Shown: positions 42,861 through 52,484, counted from the stretch's first letter. The stretch is 64,000 bases of DNA from Symbiodinium natans (GCA_905221605.1 CAJNDS010001446.1:787315-851314); one strand, 5' to 3'. The notes: generated by a model from the letters alone, not told the origin. Program-made: numbers and translations.

Positions 42861-43083
42861 ATTGTATATGACATCGCATGCATTGTAGATGTCTCCTGTT
42901 TTCAAGATCTCACTGCGATATAACTTTCCGTGATCCGGTGTTCCAACTCCCAGCTGGTCTCTTGGGAGGTTTCAGCATTTTCCCCACCTGGACTCCCGCC
43001 GTCTTTTGTTTCATCCGCCGTCGCCCAACCCGAGGTCCTTGGCTTGAAGGCAAACCTGGACTCAAGCCACGAACGCTCCAAAT

Positions 43084-43168
43084 AAACCCTAAACCCTACA
43101 CCCTAAACCCTAAACCCTACACCCTAAACCCTAAACCCCAAACCCTAAACCCCAAACCCTAAACCCTC
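43084..43168 (-). repeat. Telomeric array with CCCTACA and CCCCAAA variants
   Basis: The triplet CCCTAAA-CCCTACA-CCCTAAA occurs twice, then CCCCAAA alternates. Confidence 0.92.
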
Positions 43169-43312
43169 GCCAAGGGATCGATCCCGATGAGCCCCGGCTC
43201 ATGGGAATGAGCCGAGCCGGGAGGCCAGGAGAGGAGCCAGAGAGCCCAACCAACACCCCTTGAAGATTTCGGGTTTAGGGTTTAGGGTTTAGGGTTTAAG
43301 GCTGCTTGAAGG

Positions 43313-43419
43313 TTCACGGGTTGTTGAGGGTTTAAGTACCTGACATAGGGTTATAACCAGCAAACTACAGTTGCCCTTCTCTATAACCCCGCTGATACCT
43401 ACCCATGAGCCTCCAAGTA
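43313..43419. mobile_element. Family B element, copy 6
   Basis: The ends are TGCTTGAAGGTTCACGGGTT and CTACCCATGAGCCTCCAAGTA. It begins immediately after a TTTAGGG tract. Confidence 0.78.
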
Positions 43420-43445
43420 CAAGTAAGGCGCAGACTTCTATGCGG

Positions 43446-43522
43446 GGGTTTACGATATTAGGGGTACATTATCTGGTCAAAGTTATGAGGGGATCCTACT
43501 ATTTGGGGGTCTATATTAGACG
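43446..43522. mobile_element. Family E dispersed repeat, reverse-oriented copy
   Basis: ATTAGGGGTACATTAT and GGGGATCCTACTATTTGGGG are the reverse complement of the family E core. Confidence 0.6.
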
Positions 43523-43844
43523 TGCCTTGTTACCGTAAACTTCTATGTCCATGTGAGAAAGGCCCCCCCCACAAAATTTCAGGTTGATGGGCTCCCTGGT
43601 GCTGACTTTAGAATGTTTGCGGTTTCGGGGATTCGGGAATGCTAGGGCTGTAAGGAATGCTGGCACAGAACATGTTTGTTGAGCAGCAGAGAATCATTCT
43701 ACCTCCCCAATGCCCAGCAGCTCCATCTCAAAAAATGCCGAGTTTGAGTTCCATTAAATGGCCACCCTTTCCCTTTTTGGGGTTCAATGCTCCTTTATCA
43801 AGTAAGCAGCCCCAAAAAGCCCCTTGGTTTCTAAACGAAACAGG

Positions 43845-43975
43845 GTTTATATTCTGTTATTGGTGAGTGTATATAAGGTTCCCTTTTAATATTGGTGAGT
43901 GTATGTACCTGGTGTCCTTTTGGGGGTACAAGAAATACATAGCCTACTTCATATGGTTGCTGGGCTACCAAGTGG
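43845..43975. mobile_element. Family D dispersed repeat, copy 1
   Basis: It shares about 110 bp with 53085-53205, including two copies of TATTGGTGAGTGTAT separated by about 35 bp, then GGTGTCCTTTTGGG and CCTACTTCATATGG. Confidence 0.75.
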
Positions 43976-44078
43976 CCTAAGGTCTTATGCCTAGCCCAGC
44001 GCATGCAGCTTTTTGGCGTGCACTTCTGGCTCGGTCGCGGCTTGGTCGCAGCTTGTTATCTTTCAGACTTGTTGGTTT

Positions 44079-44155
44079 TGGGGGTTTAGGGTTTAGGGTT
44101 TGGGGTTTAGGGTTTAGGGTTTAGGGTTTGGGGTTTAGGGTTTAGGGTTTAGGGC
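44079..44155 (+). repeat. Telomeric array with TTTGGGG variants
   Basis: TTTAGGG units with TTTGGGG recurring twice at a spacing of four units. Confidence 0.92.
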
Positions 44156-44159
44156 CTAG

Positions 44160-45620
44160 CACTCCTGAGACAAGACATGTATGGAGCTTCGGGTATGCTA
44201 CGGTATGTTCCTTAGTTCGTTAGCCTTATAAAGGCTTGGCTTCGGGCCTGAGGCCTCCGGGGTTCCTTGCGCCGTGTAAATCTCGCGCTTGCGCGTCTCA
44301 TGTTTTTGAGCTCTTGAGCTCCACAAACCCCAAACCTGCCGGAGCATGAAGACTGTAACAACTTATGAAGCTGTCGAGGTGTGGGTGAGTTCCTGCATTC
44401 ACGTATGTGGGAGGGGTGAGGGATTTGGGTTGGCTTTTTGTTATGTAGAGGGCTGGGTTCACGAATATTTCCTGCACGTTGTGAGGCGAAAGCTAGTTCT
44501 GCGGCGAGGTAAGTTTGCATGAGCAGGGCACCCAAACTCAATCATGAGAACTGCCCTCGCTTTTCGCTGCAGTAGTTTACCCCTACACCAGTCCAAGCCA
44601 TACCAGTGATCACCTTCAATGTTGGGTGCTCCACCCAAAACACGGCAGCAGCCAAAAAAATCACGAACAACCATTCCCTTCTTAAACCTTATGCAACTTA
44701 TGCACAAGATAGTCTGAACCAGCCAAAAATGCATGTCTAACCAACCCTTAACCTTAAGCCCACAGAGCGCTAGACCTTTTTTCCGAAACCCTAAACCCTA
44801 AACCCTAAACCCTAAACCCTAAACCACCCTTGCCAGGCCAGGTGGCATCCTTCCCGCCCGAGAAGGCAGCGCTACCCGAGGCCATCATGGACCTGCTCTA
44901 GGCTCTAGGGCCTTTAGGGCCTTCAGGGCTTTTAGGGTTTAGGGTTTAGGGTTTAGGGTTTAGGGTTTAGGGTTTAGGGTGTGTGTGTGTGTGTGTGTTT
45001 GTTTTTATCATTGGGGGCCGGGGGGTGGGGGGGGTGGGGGGGGGGGGGGGGGGGGGGGGAGGGTTATGCATGCCTGCCTCACAGAGCATTCCTCAGGTTT
45101 GTGCACATGTTACATGTTGTCGGGGTTTAGGGGTGGGTTTATTCGAGGTAGCTTTCATTCCTTAGCGTAATTCCTTGGCCCGTGGTAGGCAGGATAAACC
45201 TCATGGTAGATAGATCCCCAGGCAAGGACTGTTAAGGAGAATACCTTAGTTCACAACAAGACAAGTTACAACACTTACTATCATCGTCCCCCGTATAGAG
45301 TTATCCTCCTTTAACAGTGTCATTCCGACCATCCAAGAGTTGGAAGGCGCCAAGCACGAACTGCTCCATCAATCCGAAACAGCCGGATGGGGAGTGCCTT
45401 GGTCGAGCGCCGTTTAAAACTGCTTGGGTCTGGTTCTCTCTTTCCGATTTTGTTTTATATAGTCTCAAGTTCGCAGAAACTCAAACCCCACCCGCCACTC
45501 TGTTTACCTCCTAAACCCTAAACTAGGCGTTGCTTTCGGGCATTTTTCATTTTTTGTGGATTTGCGTGTTTTCGTATTGGGTTTTGAGGGAGTAGGTTAA
45601 AGTCAACATGACCTGATCTG
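44160..45620. other. Region 44160-45620: unique sequence, TG and G tracts
   Basis: A TTTAGGG array (44935-44980) passes straight into (GT)n and, 40 bases later, a G run of up to 24 nt (45036-45059). Opposed frames at 44212-44734 are unrecognised. Confidence 0.5.
44842..44901 (+). CDS. Exon-like island, candidate terminal exon
   Basis: After GCCAG the frame reads VASFPPEKAALPEAIMDLL and ends at TAG. A CCCTAAA tract lies 20 bases upstream and a TTTAGGG array begins 35 bases downstream, so the island sits between oppositely oriented telomeric tracts. It is not recognised. Confidence 0.38.
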   Translation: MASFPPEKAALPEAIMDLL

Positions 45621-45806
45621 TTGCAGACCGAAAATCGAGTATATCAGTATGTAGACCGGATTTGGACATGCAGTCCCGTGCTTGTCATGTCAGCATACTC
45701 ACTCACAAACGTGTATTTAAACCATACTGAATACACAGGATACATCATTTCACTTGGTTCAGACCAAAAAGAAGTATATCAGTATGTAGACCGGGTTTGG
45801 ACGTGA
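45621..45806 (+). CDS. Open frame with an internal duplication
   Basis: A 61-codon frame contains two copies of a 45-bp direct repeat (45626-45670 and 45762-45806) reading VYQYVDRIWT and VYQYVDRVWT in the same frame. It may be a small duplicated coding module or merely a non-coding duplication that happens to keep frame. No homology is recognised. Confidence 0.2.
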   Translation: MQTENRVYQYVDRIWTCSPVLVMSAYSLTNVYLNHTEYTGYIISLGSDQKEVYQYVDRVWT

Positions 45807-45907
45807 GATCAGCTTTGTGTGAGTAGGTTTTTTGCACAAGCCTCAGGCATGTAAGCTTGAAACAATCACCAGATTGCTGGCTCGTGGGTCTCCGACTGCA
45901 AGCTCTG

Positions 45908-47118
45908 AGGGCCTCAAAGAAGCCCTGCTGGGCAGCGCTTCCCTCAAATTTCCTAGGAGTTTTTGCACAAACTCTGAGGTAATTTTCAAGAGAAGCCCTG
46001 TTCCCTTAAAATCACCACGGAGCTTTTGCAAAAACACCGAAGTAATTTTCAAGAGAAGCCCTGCTGAGGAATGCTTCCCTTAACATTACCTGGGTGATTT
46101 TGTAAAACACCGAGGTAATTCTCAAGAGAAGCCCTGCTGCGGAGTGCTTACTTTAAAACTACCTCGGAGTTTTTGCAAAAACTCCGAGGTGATTTTAAAG
46201 AGAAGCCCTGCTGCAGAGTGCTTCCCTTAAATTACCTCGGAGTTCTTGCAAAAACTCCCAGGCGATTTTCAAGAGAAGCCCTGTTGCGGAGTGCTTACCT
46301 TAAAACTACCTCGGAGTTTTTGCAAAACTCCGAGGTAATTTTACAGAGAAGCGCTGCTGCGGAGTGCTTCCCTTAAATTGCCTTGGAGTTTTTGCAAAAA
46401 CTCCGAGGTGATTTTCAAGAGAAGCTCTGCTGCGGAGTGCTTCCCTTAACATTTCCTTGGAGTTTTTGCAAAGACACCGAGGAAATCTTCAAGAGAAGCC
46501 CTGCTGCGGAGTGCTTCCCTTAAAATTACCTCGGCGTTTTTGCAAAAACACCCAGGTAATTGTAAGGGAAACCCTTCACAACAGGGCTTCTCTTCTGTTT
46601 TTGCAAAAACTCCGAGGTAATTTTAAGAGAAGCACTCCACAGCAGGGCTTCTCTTGCAAATGTCGTCGGTGTTTTGCAAACACGCCTAGGTAATTTTAAG
46701 AGAAGCACTCCGCACCAGGGCTTCTCTTGAAAATTTCCCCGATGTTTTTGCAAAAACTCCGAGGTAATTTTAAGAGAAGCACTCCGCACCAGGGCTTCTC
46801 TTGAAAATTACCTCGGTGTTTTTGCAAGCCGCCTAGGTAATTTTAAGAGAAGCACTCCGCAGCAGGGCTTCTCTTGAAAATTAGCCCGGTGTTTTTGCAA
46901 AAACGCTTAGGTAATTTTAAGAGAAGCACTCCGCAGCAGGGCTTCTCTTGAAAATTACCCCGGTGTTTTTGCAAAAAACGCCTAGGCAATTTTAAGGGAA
47001 GCACTCCGCAGCAGGGCTTCTCTTGAACATTACCTCGGTGTTTTTGCAAAACGCCTAGGTAAAAAGGCAATCCAAGATTTTTTTTGTCGGATTACCTAGG
47101 CGTTTTTGCAAAAACACC
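45908..47118. repeat. Array of 73-bp palindromic units, right half inverted
   Basis: About nine units run in one orientation to about 46556. From there to about 47060 about seven units run as the reverse complement. In the left half, the marker AAGAGAAGCC recurs at 46051, 46124, 46198, 46271, 46344, 46417 and 46491, a period of 73 bp. In the right half it recurs as AAGAGAAGCACTCCGCAGC at 46625, 46699, 46772, 46845 and 46919. Each unit has a perfect 30-bp palindrome around GGAGTTTTTGCAAAAACTCC and a second imperfect hairpin (AGAGAAGC...GCTTCCCT). The two halves could pair over hundreds of bases. Related palindromes continue to about 47228. Open frames here are by-products of the repeat. Confidence 0.9.
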
Positions 47119-47227
47119 GAGGTAATCCTGAAAGGATGCTCTGCCTGTTTATCCCTCCTGAATATGGCTACAAGAGGCTGAGGTAATTCAGCAAAGATTC
47201 CTTCTCGGATTACCTCGGCGTTTTTCG

Positions 47228-47293
47228 CGGAGCATCGCGGAGCATCGCGGAGCATCGCGGTCGCGGAGCATCGCAGAGCATTGCAGAGCATCG
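47228..47293 (+). repeat. 10-bp tandem repeat GCGGAGCATC
   Basis: Six to seven copies of GCGGAGCATC, decaying to GCAGAGCATC, lie directly after the palindromic array and before a TTTAGGG unit. Confidence 0.85.
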
Positions 47294-47924
47294 TTAGGGT
47301 TTAGGGTGTATGGTTACGGTTCAGGGTTTAAGGTTTTGGGTTATGGGTTTTGAGTTTAGGGAGGCCTGTTGTGGTTCCCTCACTGCAGCTGGGCTTCGTC
47401 AGAACCTCAGGGTTCGGGTTTTGGTGGCAGCTCTGGGCTTGCGAGGCCTAAAAGCCGGAGACCCACAACCTCAAACAAGCCGAATGACACCTGGAAAGCC
47501 TGAGTTTGTGAAGACCCCTGAGACCCACCACTAAGGCAACATGAGCATGGAAGTTGTTGCCAGCTCCCGCTCCCCGCCTGCAAACCGGCAAATCGACCTG
47601 AAACCCTGAGAATCCTACGAAGCGCCAACACAATTCCTGGACTGACCGCCGAATCCCTGAACCCCCCCGAAAGAATAGAAGCAAAAGTCAAAGCTGAGTG
47701 CACCGACTCCGCATCTACCTCAGTGGACGCGAAGGCCCCGCCACACAAGCAAGGTTCTTTGGCCTCCTCAACCCCAAAACAGCTCCAGCCGAGAGCTCCA
47801 TATTTCGCCGGGCCAACTGATGGTGATGATGCTCGAATTTATCACCCCTGACGCACCAGGGGACCCTTCTTGATATCAGGCGCGTGTGGGGGGGGGGGGG
47901 GGGGGTGGAACTGCATCAAGGAGA

Positions 47925-48180
47925 GCATAGTCAGCATCAGTTGCCCCCTTGCTGGGCGTCCGGGGCCATCAGGGCAAGCATTCGTCATCGGTGTTTGGTA
48001 CGTGCACAATAAGAATGATTACTATTCCATTTCAGCATCCGCATTGTTACCACCGGTGTGAGAGGGGCATCATCAGCATGACTTTGGGCGTCCTGCGGCA
48101 AGCATCATCAAAATCTGCTGGCCCCTTCTGAGCGTTAGGGGACCATGAAGGCGAGCATCATCAGCATCAGTTGGAGACAT
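47925..48180 (+). repeat. Diverged repeat with GCATCATCAGCATCAGTT blocks
   Basis: Blocks such as AGCATCATCAGCATCAGTT, GGGCGTCC and GGGCAAGCAT recur three times at spacings of about 70-130 bp. The sequence is otherwise unique. An 18-nt G run precedes it at 47888. Confidence 0.55.
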
Positions 48181-48559
48181 TTCCTGTAAGGTCTGCGGAG
48201 AGCAACCAAAAAATGTCTTAAATTCCCAGCATGAGTATGAGTTCAATGCTCACCAGTATGAAGCATTATCGATGGCCACAGCGTTTCCTAGTATGTGTTT
48301 GCGACCCCTCAGTATGATTCTGGGTTTAGGGTTTAGGGTTTAGGGTTCAGGGTTTAGGGTTTAGGGTTTACTGGTTGCCTCGAAACGTATGTCATTTGAA
48401 ACCCGAACAGAACTGAACTTGACAAGTCGCAGTCGTTGCAGCCCTGGCCAACGTCTCTCTTTCATGGGCAGTCCTTCCTGTGCTGTGATATGAGTGGAAA
48501 AAGTGTGGGCAGCAAACATTCTGTCTTAACTGTGTCATGTATGCATTGAAAGCCCAAGA

Positions 48560-48635
48560 TGTACTAAAATTTTTCGACCCAGCCGAAAGCAACGCCTAGT
48601 AAACCCTTTATTGCTAGTGAGAGCACCTTGGCTCC
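48560..48635 (+). promoter_or_regulatory. 5' flank of the J-domain gene: T-rich box and spliced-leader-like tail
   Basis: A TTTTT tract lies at about 48570-48574, 60 bases upstream of the ATG. Dinoflagellate promoters have been reported to use TTTT boxes in place of TATA. Directly before the ATG, 48622-48635 reads AGCACCTTGGCTCC. This resembles the 3' end of the dinoflagellate spliced leader (AGCCATTTTGGCTCAAG) apart from a few substitutions and a deletion. It may be a relic leader of a re-integrated cDNA, or chance. Both readings are tentative. Confidence 0.25.
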
Positions 48636-49625
48636 ATGGCAAAGCTGTCGTACCTCTTCCTGGGCTTGTGTTTTGCACTCTTCGCTGGGGTTCCAGAGTT
48701 GGGCTTCTTCGCTGTCCCGAAAAGCAAAAAGCCAGGCAGGACATTGTTTGAAGAGGACAAGGCCCTCTTGGAAGTAGATGGTCAGATTTCCAAGTCCATG
48801 CTGAAGACGGCTTGGAGGCGGCAAGTGCTGATACATCATCCTGACCGCGGTGGCAGCGAGGAGTCTTTTGTTCGACGATACCAAGCCTATGAGCGACTTC
48901 AGGTTTATGTCGAAGCGGCTGAAACGGGACAACTCCCTGGGCAACCTGGTCACGGTTACGAGTCAGAGGACTTTGGCATCGATGTCCGCGTGGAAAACAT
49001 GCGCACGGCTAGAATGGAGGAGGAAGACCCACGGAAAGTGTACCATCATGATCTCAGGAAACCTTTGGCGGCTGTGCTTGCCAGACTTTCAAGCTGGGAT
49101 GACTGGGAGATGGACGACCCATGGTGGATATGGCTCGCATCAGTTGGATTGAAATTTCATGACACGGCATACCTCTCCGATCGCTCAATGCAGAACCCGG
49201 AGCTGTGGTCCAGAACTTTCAGGACGATTCAACAGATGCATGCAGCCTATGAAGTGCGCGTGATCGACCTTGGCACAGTGACACTGAGCATAGATGGCGC
49301 CCAGCTCTCACTTCCAGCCAATCTAACAGCAATTTGCTATGGAGGACTGGGCGCGGAGTATCAGGAGCTTTGGAAATCTTTGGTTGAATATGACACGCGC
49401 AGAAAGGAGATGTACTTCAAATATTCTTTGCTGGCTCAAAGAGGCCTCGCTGGATTTGAGGATAAGCTTCCGCAGGGCCTCCCACAGTATTTTGACTCTG
49501 GCATTGGTTGGATAGACTACATGAACAATGCCTTAGTCTTCACTGATCCTGGCATCACGCTGCGCGTTGCAAGCGTTTTGAACGTCGAAGCTCCATTCAG
49601 ACTCATTAGCGAAGCCAAGCTATGA
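48636..49625 (+). CDS. J-domain (DnaJ-like) protein, intronless, probably secretory or plastid targeted
   Basis: This is the only long, non-repetitive open frame in the window: 329 codons from ATG to TGA. Residues 1-24 form a hydrophobic signal-peptide-like segment (LSYLFLGLCFALFAG). It is followed by GFFAVPKSKK, which resembles the phenylalanine-led motif at the start of plastid transit peptides in peridinin dinoflagellates. A J domain follows at about residues 38-92, with helix II (MLKTAWRRQVLIHH) and the diagnostic HPD triad at 68-70, then an Arg-rich helix III (SFVRRYQAYERLQ). J domains stimulate Hsp70 ATPase, so a co-chaperone role is expected. Residues 100-329 match no family I recognise; a Trp/Asp-rich patch (SSWDDWEMDDPWWIWL) lies at 152-167. 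There is no intron, unlike the exon-like islands elsewhere, which suggests a retrocopy or a naturally intronless gene. The start is chosen because it opens the signal peptide. The fold assignment is firm, the location is inference. Confidence 0.88.
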   Translation: MAKLSYLFLGLCFALFAGVPELGFFAVPKSKKPGRTLFEEDKALLEVDGQISKSMLKTAWRRQVLIHHPDRGGSEESFVRRYQAYERLQVYVEAAETGQLPGQPGHGYESEDFGIDVRVENMRTARMEEEDPRKVYHHDLRKPLAAVLARLSSWDDWEMDDPWWIWLASVGLKFHDTAYLSDRSMQNPELWSRTFRTIQQMHAAYEVRVIDLGTVTLSIDGAQLSLPANLTAICYGGLGAEYQELWKSLVEYDTRRKEMYFKYSLLAQRGLAGFEDKLPQGLPQYFDSGIGWIDYMNNALVFTDPGITLRVASVLNVEAPFRLISEAKL

Positions 49626-50159
49626 TCACATTGGGTCACGAATCAGGATTAGTTGGTGCTTTTGGGAGCAGAAGTCTCTCGCTTTAGGGATTCGGGCCTC
49701 AAGATTATAAGCGTTTAGGGAAAAGGGTTTTGTGCACCGGGAAATGCTGAAGTTCAACACCCTAAGCGCTAAACCCTGGGCTTCGCAGCTTAGTTCAATG
49801 ACCCCATGCCCGGGAAGGTGACTCCTTCAACCTGCACCAACCTGCATAAACCCCAAGTCCTACACCCTACGGGCCTGGACTTCAGAATGCATGACCACCA
49901 CCCTCAAGCCAGGAGCATTTTCACCCCTAGAGAGTTGAGGGTCTGGGCTATTTAGGTTGCTTCAAACCCGACATCAAGAAGCTCGCCGCGAGACCGCCTC
50001 CTTCTAACTCCCTCCTCGGGTTTAGGAGTTTCTAGCTCCCTCCTCGGGTTTAGGAGTTGAGGGTTTTAGGGTTTTAGGGTTTAGGGTTCAGGGCCTCCTA
50101 AACCCTAAACCCTAATTCCTAAACCCTAAACCCTAAACCCCCGGATTTTTTTCTTCCAG
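49626..50159. other. 3' flank of the J-domain gene
   Basis: No A-rich stretch or other relic poly(A) tail is visible after the stop. Degenerate telomere-like units begin about 100 bases later and become regular at 50058-50140, where TTTAGGG gives way to CCCTAAA. Confidence 0.5.
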
Positions 50160-50232
50160 CCATGAAGCCGTTGCCAGACACCCTCAGGTATTGGATCTGC
50201 TGGAGTCCCAGCCGAGCTATTGCCCTGTCTTG
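50160..50232 (+). CDS. Exon-like island with strong splice signals
   Basis: A textbook polypyrimidine acceptor (TTTTTTTCTTCCAG, ending 50159) is followed by HEAVARHPQVLDLLESQPS then YCPVL and a GTAGCC donor at 50233. The sequence looks like a helical repeat of ankyrin/HEAT type, but one segment is not enough to name a family. A CCCTAAA tract lies immediately upstream of the pyrimidine run. Confidence 0.42.
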
Positions 50233-50234
50233 GT

Positions 50235-50398
50235 AGCCCCGTGGTACCCTTTTTGGGTTTAGGGGTTCAGGGGTTTAGGGTCTAGGGTTTAGGGTTTAGG
50301 GTTTAGGGTTTAGGGTTTAGGGTTCAAGGTTCCCTGATAAAGTAACCAACGCAAAAAAGGGTGCCCTTATCATAACATGGCTACCGGGCTACCAAGCT
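50235..50398. mobile_element. Family C dispersed repeat split by a telomeric tract
   Basis: TACCCTTTTTGGGTTTAGGGG begins the element. TTTAGGG units occupy about 50278-50322, then AGGTTCCCTGATAAAG, GCAAAAAAGGGTGCCC and GGCTACCGGGCTACCAAG complete it. Confidence 0.68.
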
Positions 50399-50418
50399 GT
50401 GAGTTCGGGGTTAAGATT

Positions 50419-50538
50419 GGGGTGTTCCCCCTTCTACTAACAGGCCTCAGTAGGGATCCGACTACCGGGTACTATAATCCCACAGTCCTTAATAGGGATC
50501 CTACTAGAGGGTATGATAGTCCCTATTAAAGATATCCC
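50419..50538. mobile_element. Family A miniature inverted-repeat element, copy 9
   Basis: The left end is GGGGTGTTCCCCCTTCTACT and the right end GATATCCC is degraded. Internally, two CAGTCC/AGTAGGGATC blocks suggest partial duplication. TTAAGATTG occurs at 50411-50419 and again at 50561-50569. Confidence 0.72.
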
Positions 50539-51026
50539 AAGGTGAAGATGTTAGAAGGCTTTAAGATTGAAGGTTCCCCGGTTACATGACTTTTGCAGTT
50601 TCATGGTTCGGGGCTCCGAATTCCGGGTTCACTCTTTGCTGTTGCGTGTTCTTTGCGTGTGTGCTACCGGCCTCTGGCCTGTACAGTTTTTAGGGTTTAG
50701 GGTTTAGGGTTTAGGGTTTAGGGTTTAGGGTCAACTTGCAGAGTTTCCGAGTAGAGTCCTCGGGACAGAGGGTTGCAGCTGCTACTGCTCAGCAAGTCAA
50801 TGCTTTTGAGGGCGTTGAGGGTGCTGAAGCTTTAAACCCTAAACTAAACCCTTAACCCTCAACCCTAAACCCTACACCCCTTCAAGGGGAGTCTAGTTGA
50901 GAAGTCAGCTAGCAACCCTAAGCCCGAAAATCCTCGACCTGATTCTGAAGCCGATGTCATGAACGAGACCCCCAAACCCTGCAGGCCCCAAGACACCAAA
51001 GTTCCCCACAGCCCCCCCTGTCCTGT

Positions 51027-51120
51027 CCCCAATGTAATCCCCCCAAATAGTAGGATTCCCTTATAAGAAGGACCCCAAATAAGGTACCCCTAATGTCGGC
51101 AACCCCCCATGTAATCAACC
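51027..51120. mobile_element. Family E dispersed repeat, copy 2
   Basis: CCCAAATAGTAGGATTCCCT, then AAGGACCCCAAATAAGGTAC and CCCTAATGTCGGCAACCCCC, match copies at 19337 and 63428. Confidence 0.75.
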
Positions 51121-51736
51121 CAATACAGCGAAAGCAGCCCCTGGAGAGGTGTTGACCTCTTTGGTGTGCGCTTCGTCACTGCGGACAGCCAGCCCCAGCC
51201 CCCAAGTTTGAGTTGCAGTGCTGGGTTGTACCCCCAAACCCTAAGCCCCGAACCCAACCCCCTGAATCCACTAATCCTGCTGTAAGCCCTAAACCCTAGG
51301 CTTTTAGTCTAGAGGGTTGAAGCTGTAGGCTTCAGGGCTTCCGAGCTCAGGGTTGTCTACTTGCTGGCCGCAGGTTTTCGGCCCTACGCTCGGCCTGTCA
51401 CGAAAGCCTAGAACCCTCAAGCCATGGGCCCCGGGCTCCCCCCCAACACCCAACAGGGTTTAGGGTTTAGGGTTGAGGGTTGAGGGTTTAGGGTTTAGGG
51501 TTTAGGGTTGAGGGTTGAGGGTTTAGGGTTCCCTGAAGCCCAAAACCTGAATCGGTGATGGTGTACCTGCATTGACCAACCTTAAACCCTAAATCCTAAG
51601 GAAAGTCCTGCAAGGAATCATGCTGAATCCCGATCCCAGGGTTTTGAATTCGTGGTTGTTCCGTGCCAAGACGACCCCCCCCCCGCCCCGACGTTTCGGG
51701 CTGAGGGTTTAGGTTTGGGGTTGGAGGCATGTTTTA

Positions 51737-51804
51737 GGTGACGGCGCCTCTACGCGCCCCTGCGTTTTTGCAGGTTTCAGGGTATTGTGGTGGGGGGGGT
51801 GGCT

Positions 51805-51846
<42 letters not shown>

Positions 51847-52484
51847 TAAGAACGTCATTCATACTGCGTCCATGCCCAAAACACTGGTGTTTACGGCGTT
51901 TTCGCCTCTTTCTACAACATACTGCACAAGGATTTGGAACAAGAAAATCCATCACAAGCATCCATGCCTGTCGCGACCATGCCCAAAACACTTGCATTTA
52001 CAGCGTTTTACGCCCAAAAGCACTGGTATTTACGGCGTTTTAACATACTGCACAAAGAAAGTGGAACAAGAAAATCTGTCACAGGCGTCCATGCCTTTCG
52101 CGACCATGCCCAAAACACTGGTATTTACAGCGTTTTGTGCCCAAAAAACTGGGCGTTACTGCGTTACCCTGCAAGCAAAAAACCTTCAACATAAGAACCC
52201 ATGACCCGGCCTTCAATTCCCAAATTCTTTAAACTCAGCCTTCATCCTCCAACACTCTCTCTAAAAATCAAGTTTTGTTCTGCAGCCTCATCTAAAATCA
52301 GCTTAAAACCCAAGCGAAAACACAGTTAGGCCCAAAGTTTACTTCACCCTCTAGTGTTTCGCGCACCTGCCTCAACAACAAGCTTACTTCAAATTGAGCT
52401 CCCGCTTGGGTTTCGCGCGTATCCATGCAAAACACCTCAGTCTCAAATCACTAAAAACGCAGGGGCGCGTACAGGCGCTGTAAC
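51737..52484. mobile_element. Non-autonomous DNA transposon, 748 bp, about 30-bp inverted ends, 9-bp target duplication
   Basis: The left end (GTGACGGCGCCTCTACGCGC, continuing CCCTGCGTTTTT) and the reverse complement of the right end (GTTACAGCGCCTGTACGCGC, same continuation) match over about 31 bp with few differences. The 9-mer CATGTTTTA flanks it on both sides (51728-51736 and 52485-52493), a clear target duplication. The inside holds a 41-nt G run (51805-51845) and three copies of a roughly 125-bp tandem unit starting CATGCCCAAAACACT (51872, 51977, 52106). No transposase is visible. A 9-bp duplication fits Mutator-like elements, but the superfamily is inference. A family B element abuts the right end. 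Confidence 0.82.

Noticed and set aside
45832-47070. Chains of 60-90 codon frames such as NTEVIFKRSP
   Set aside because: They are translations of the 73-bp palindromic unit and change frame from unit to unit.
45908-47118. CRISPR array
   Set aside because: The whole 73-bp unit is conserved, with no unique spacers. The orientation flips mid-array and the host is eukaryotic.
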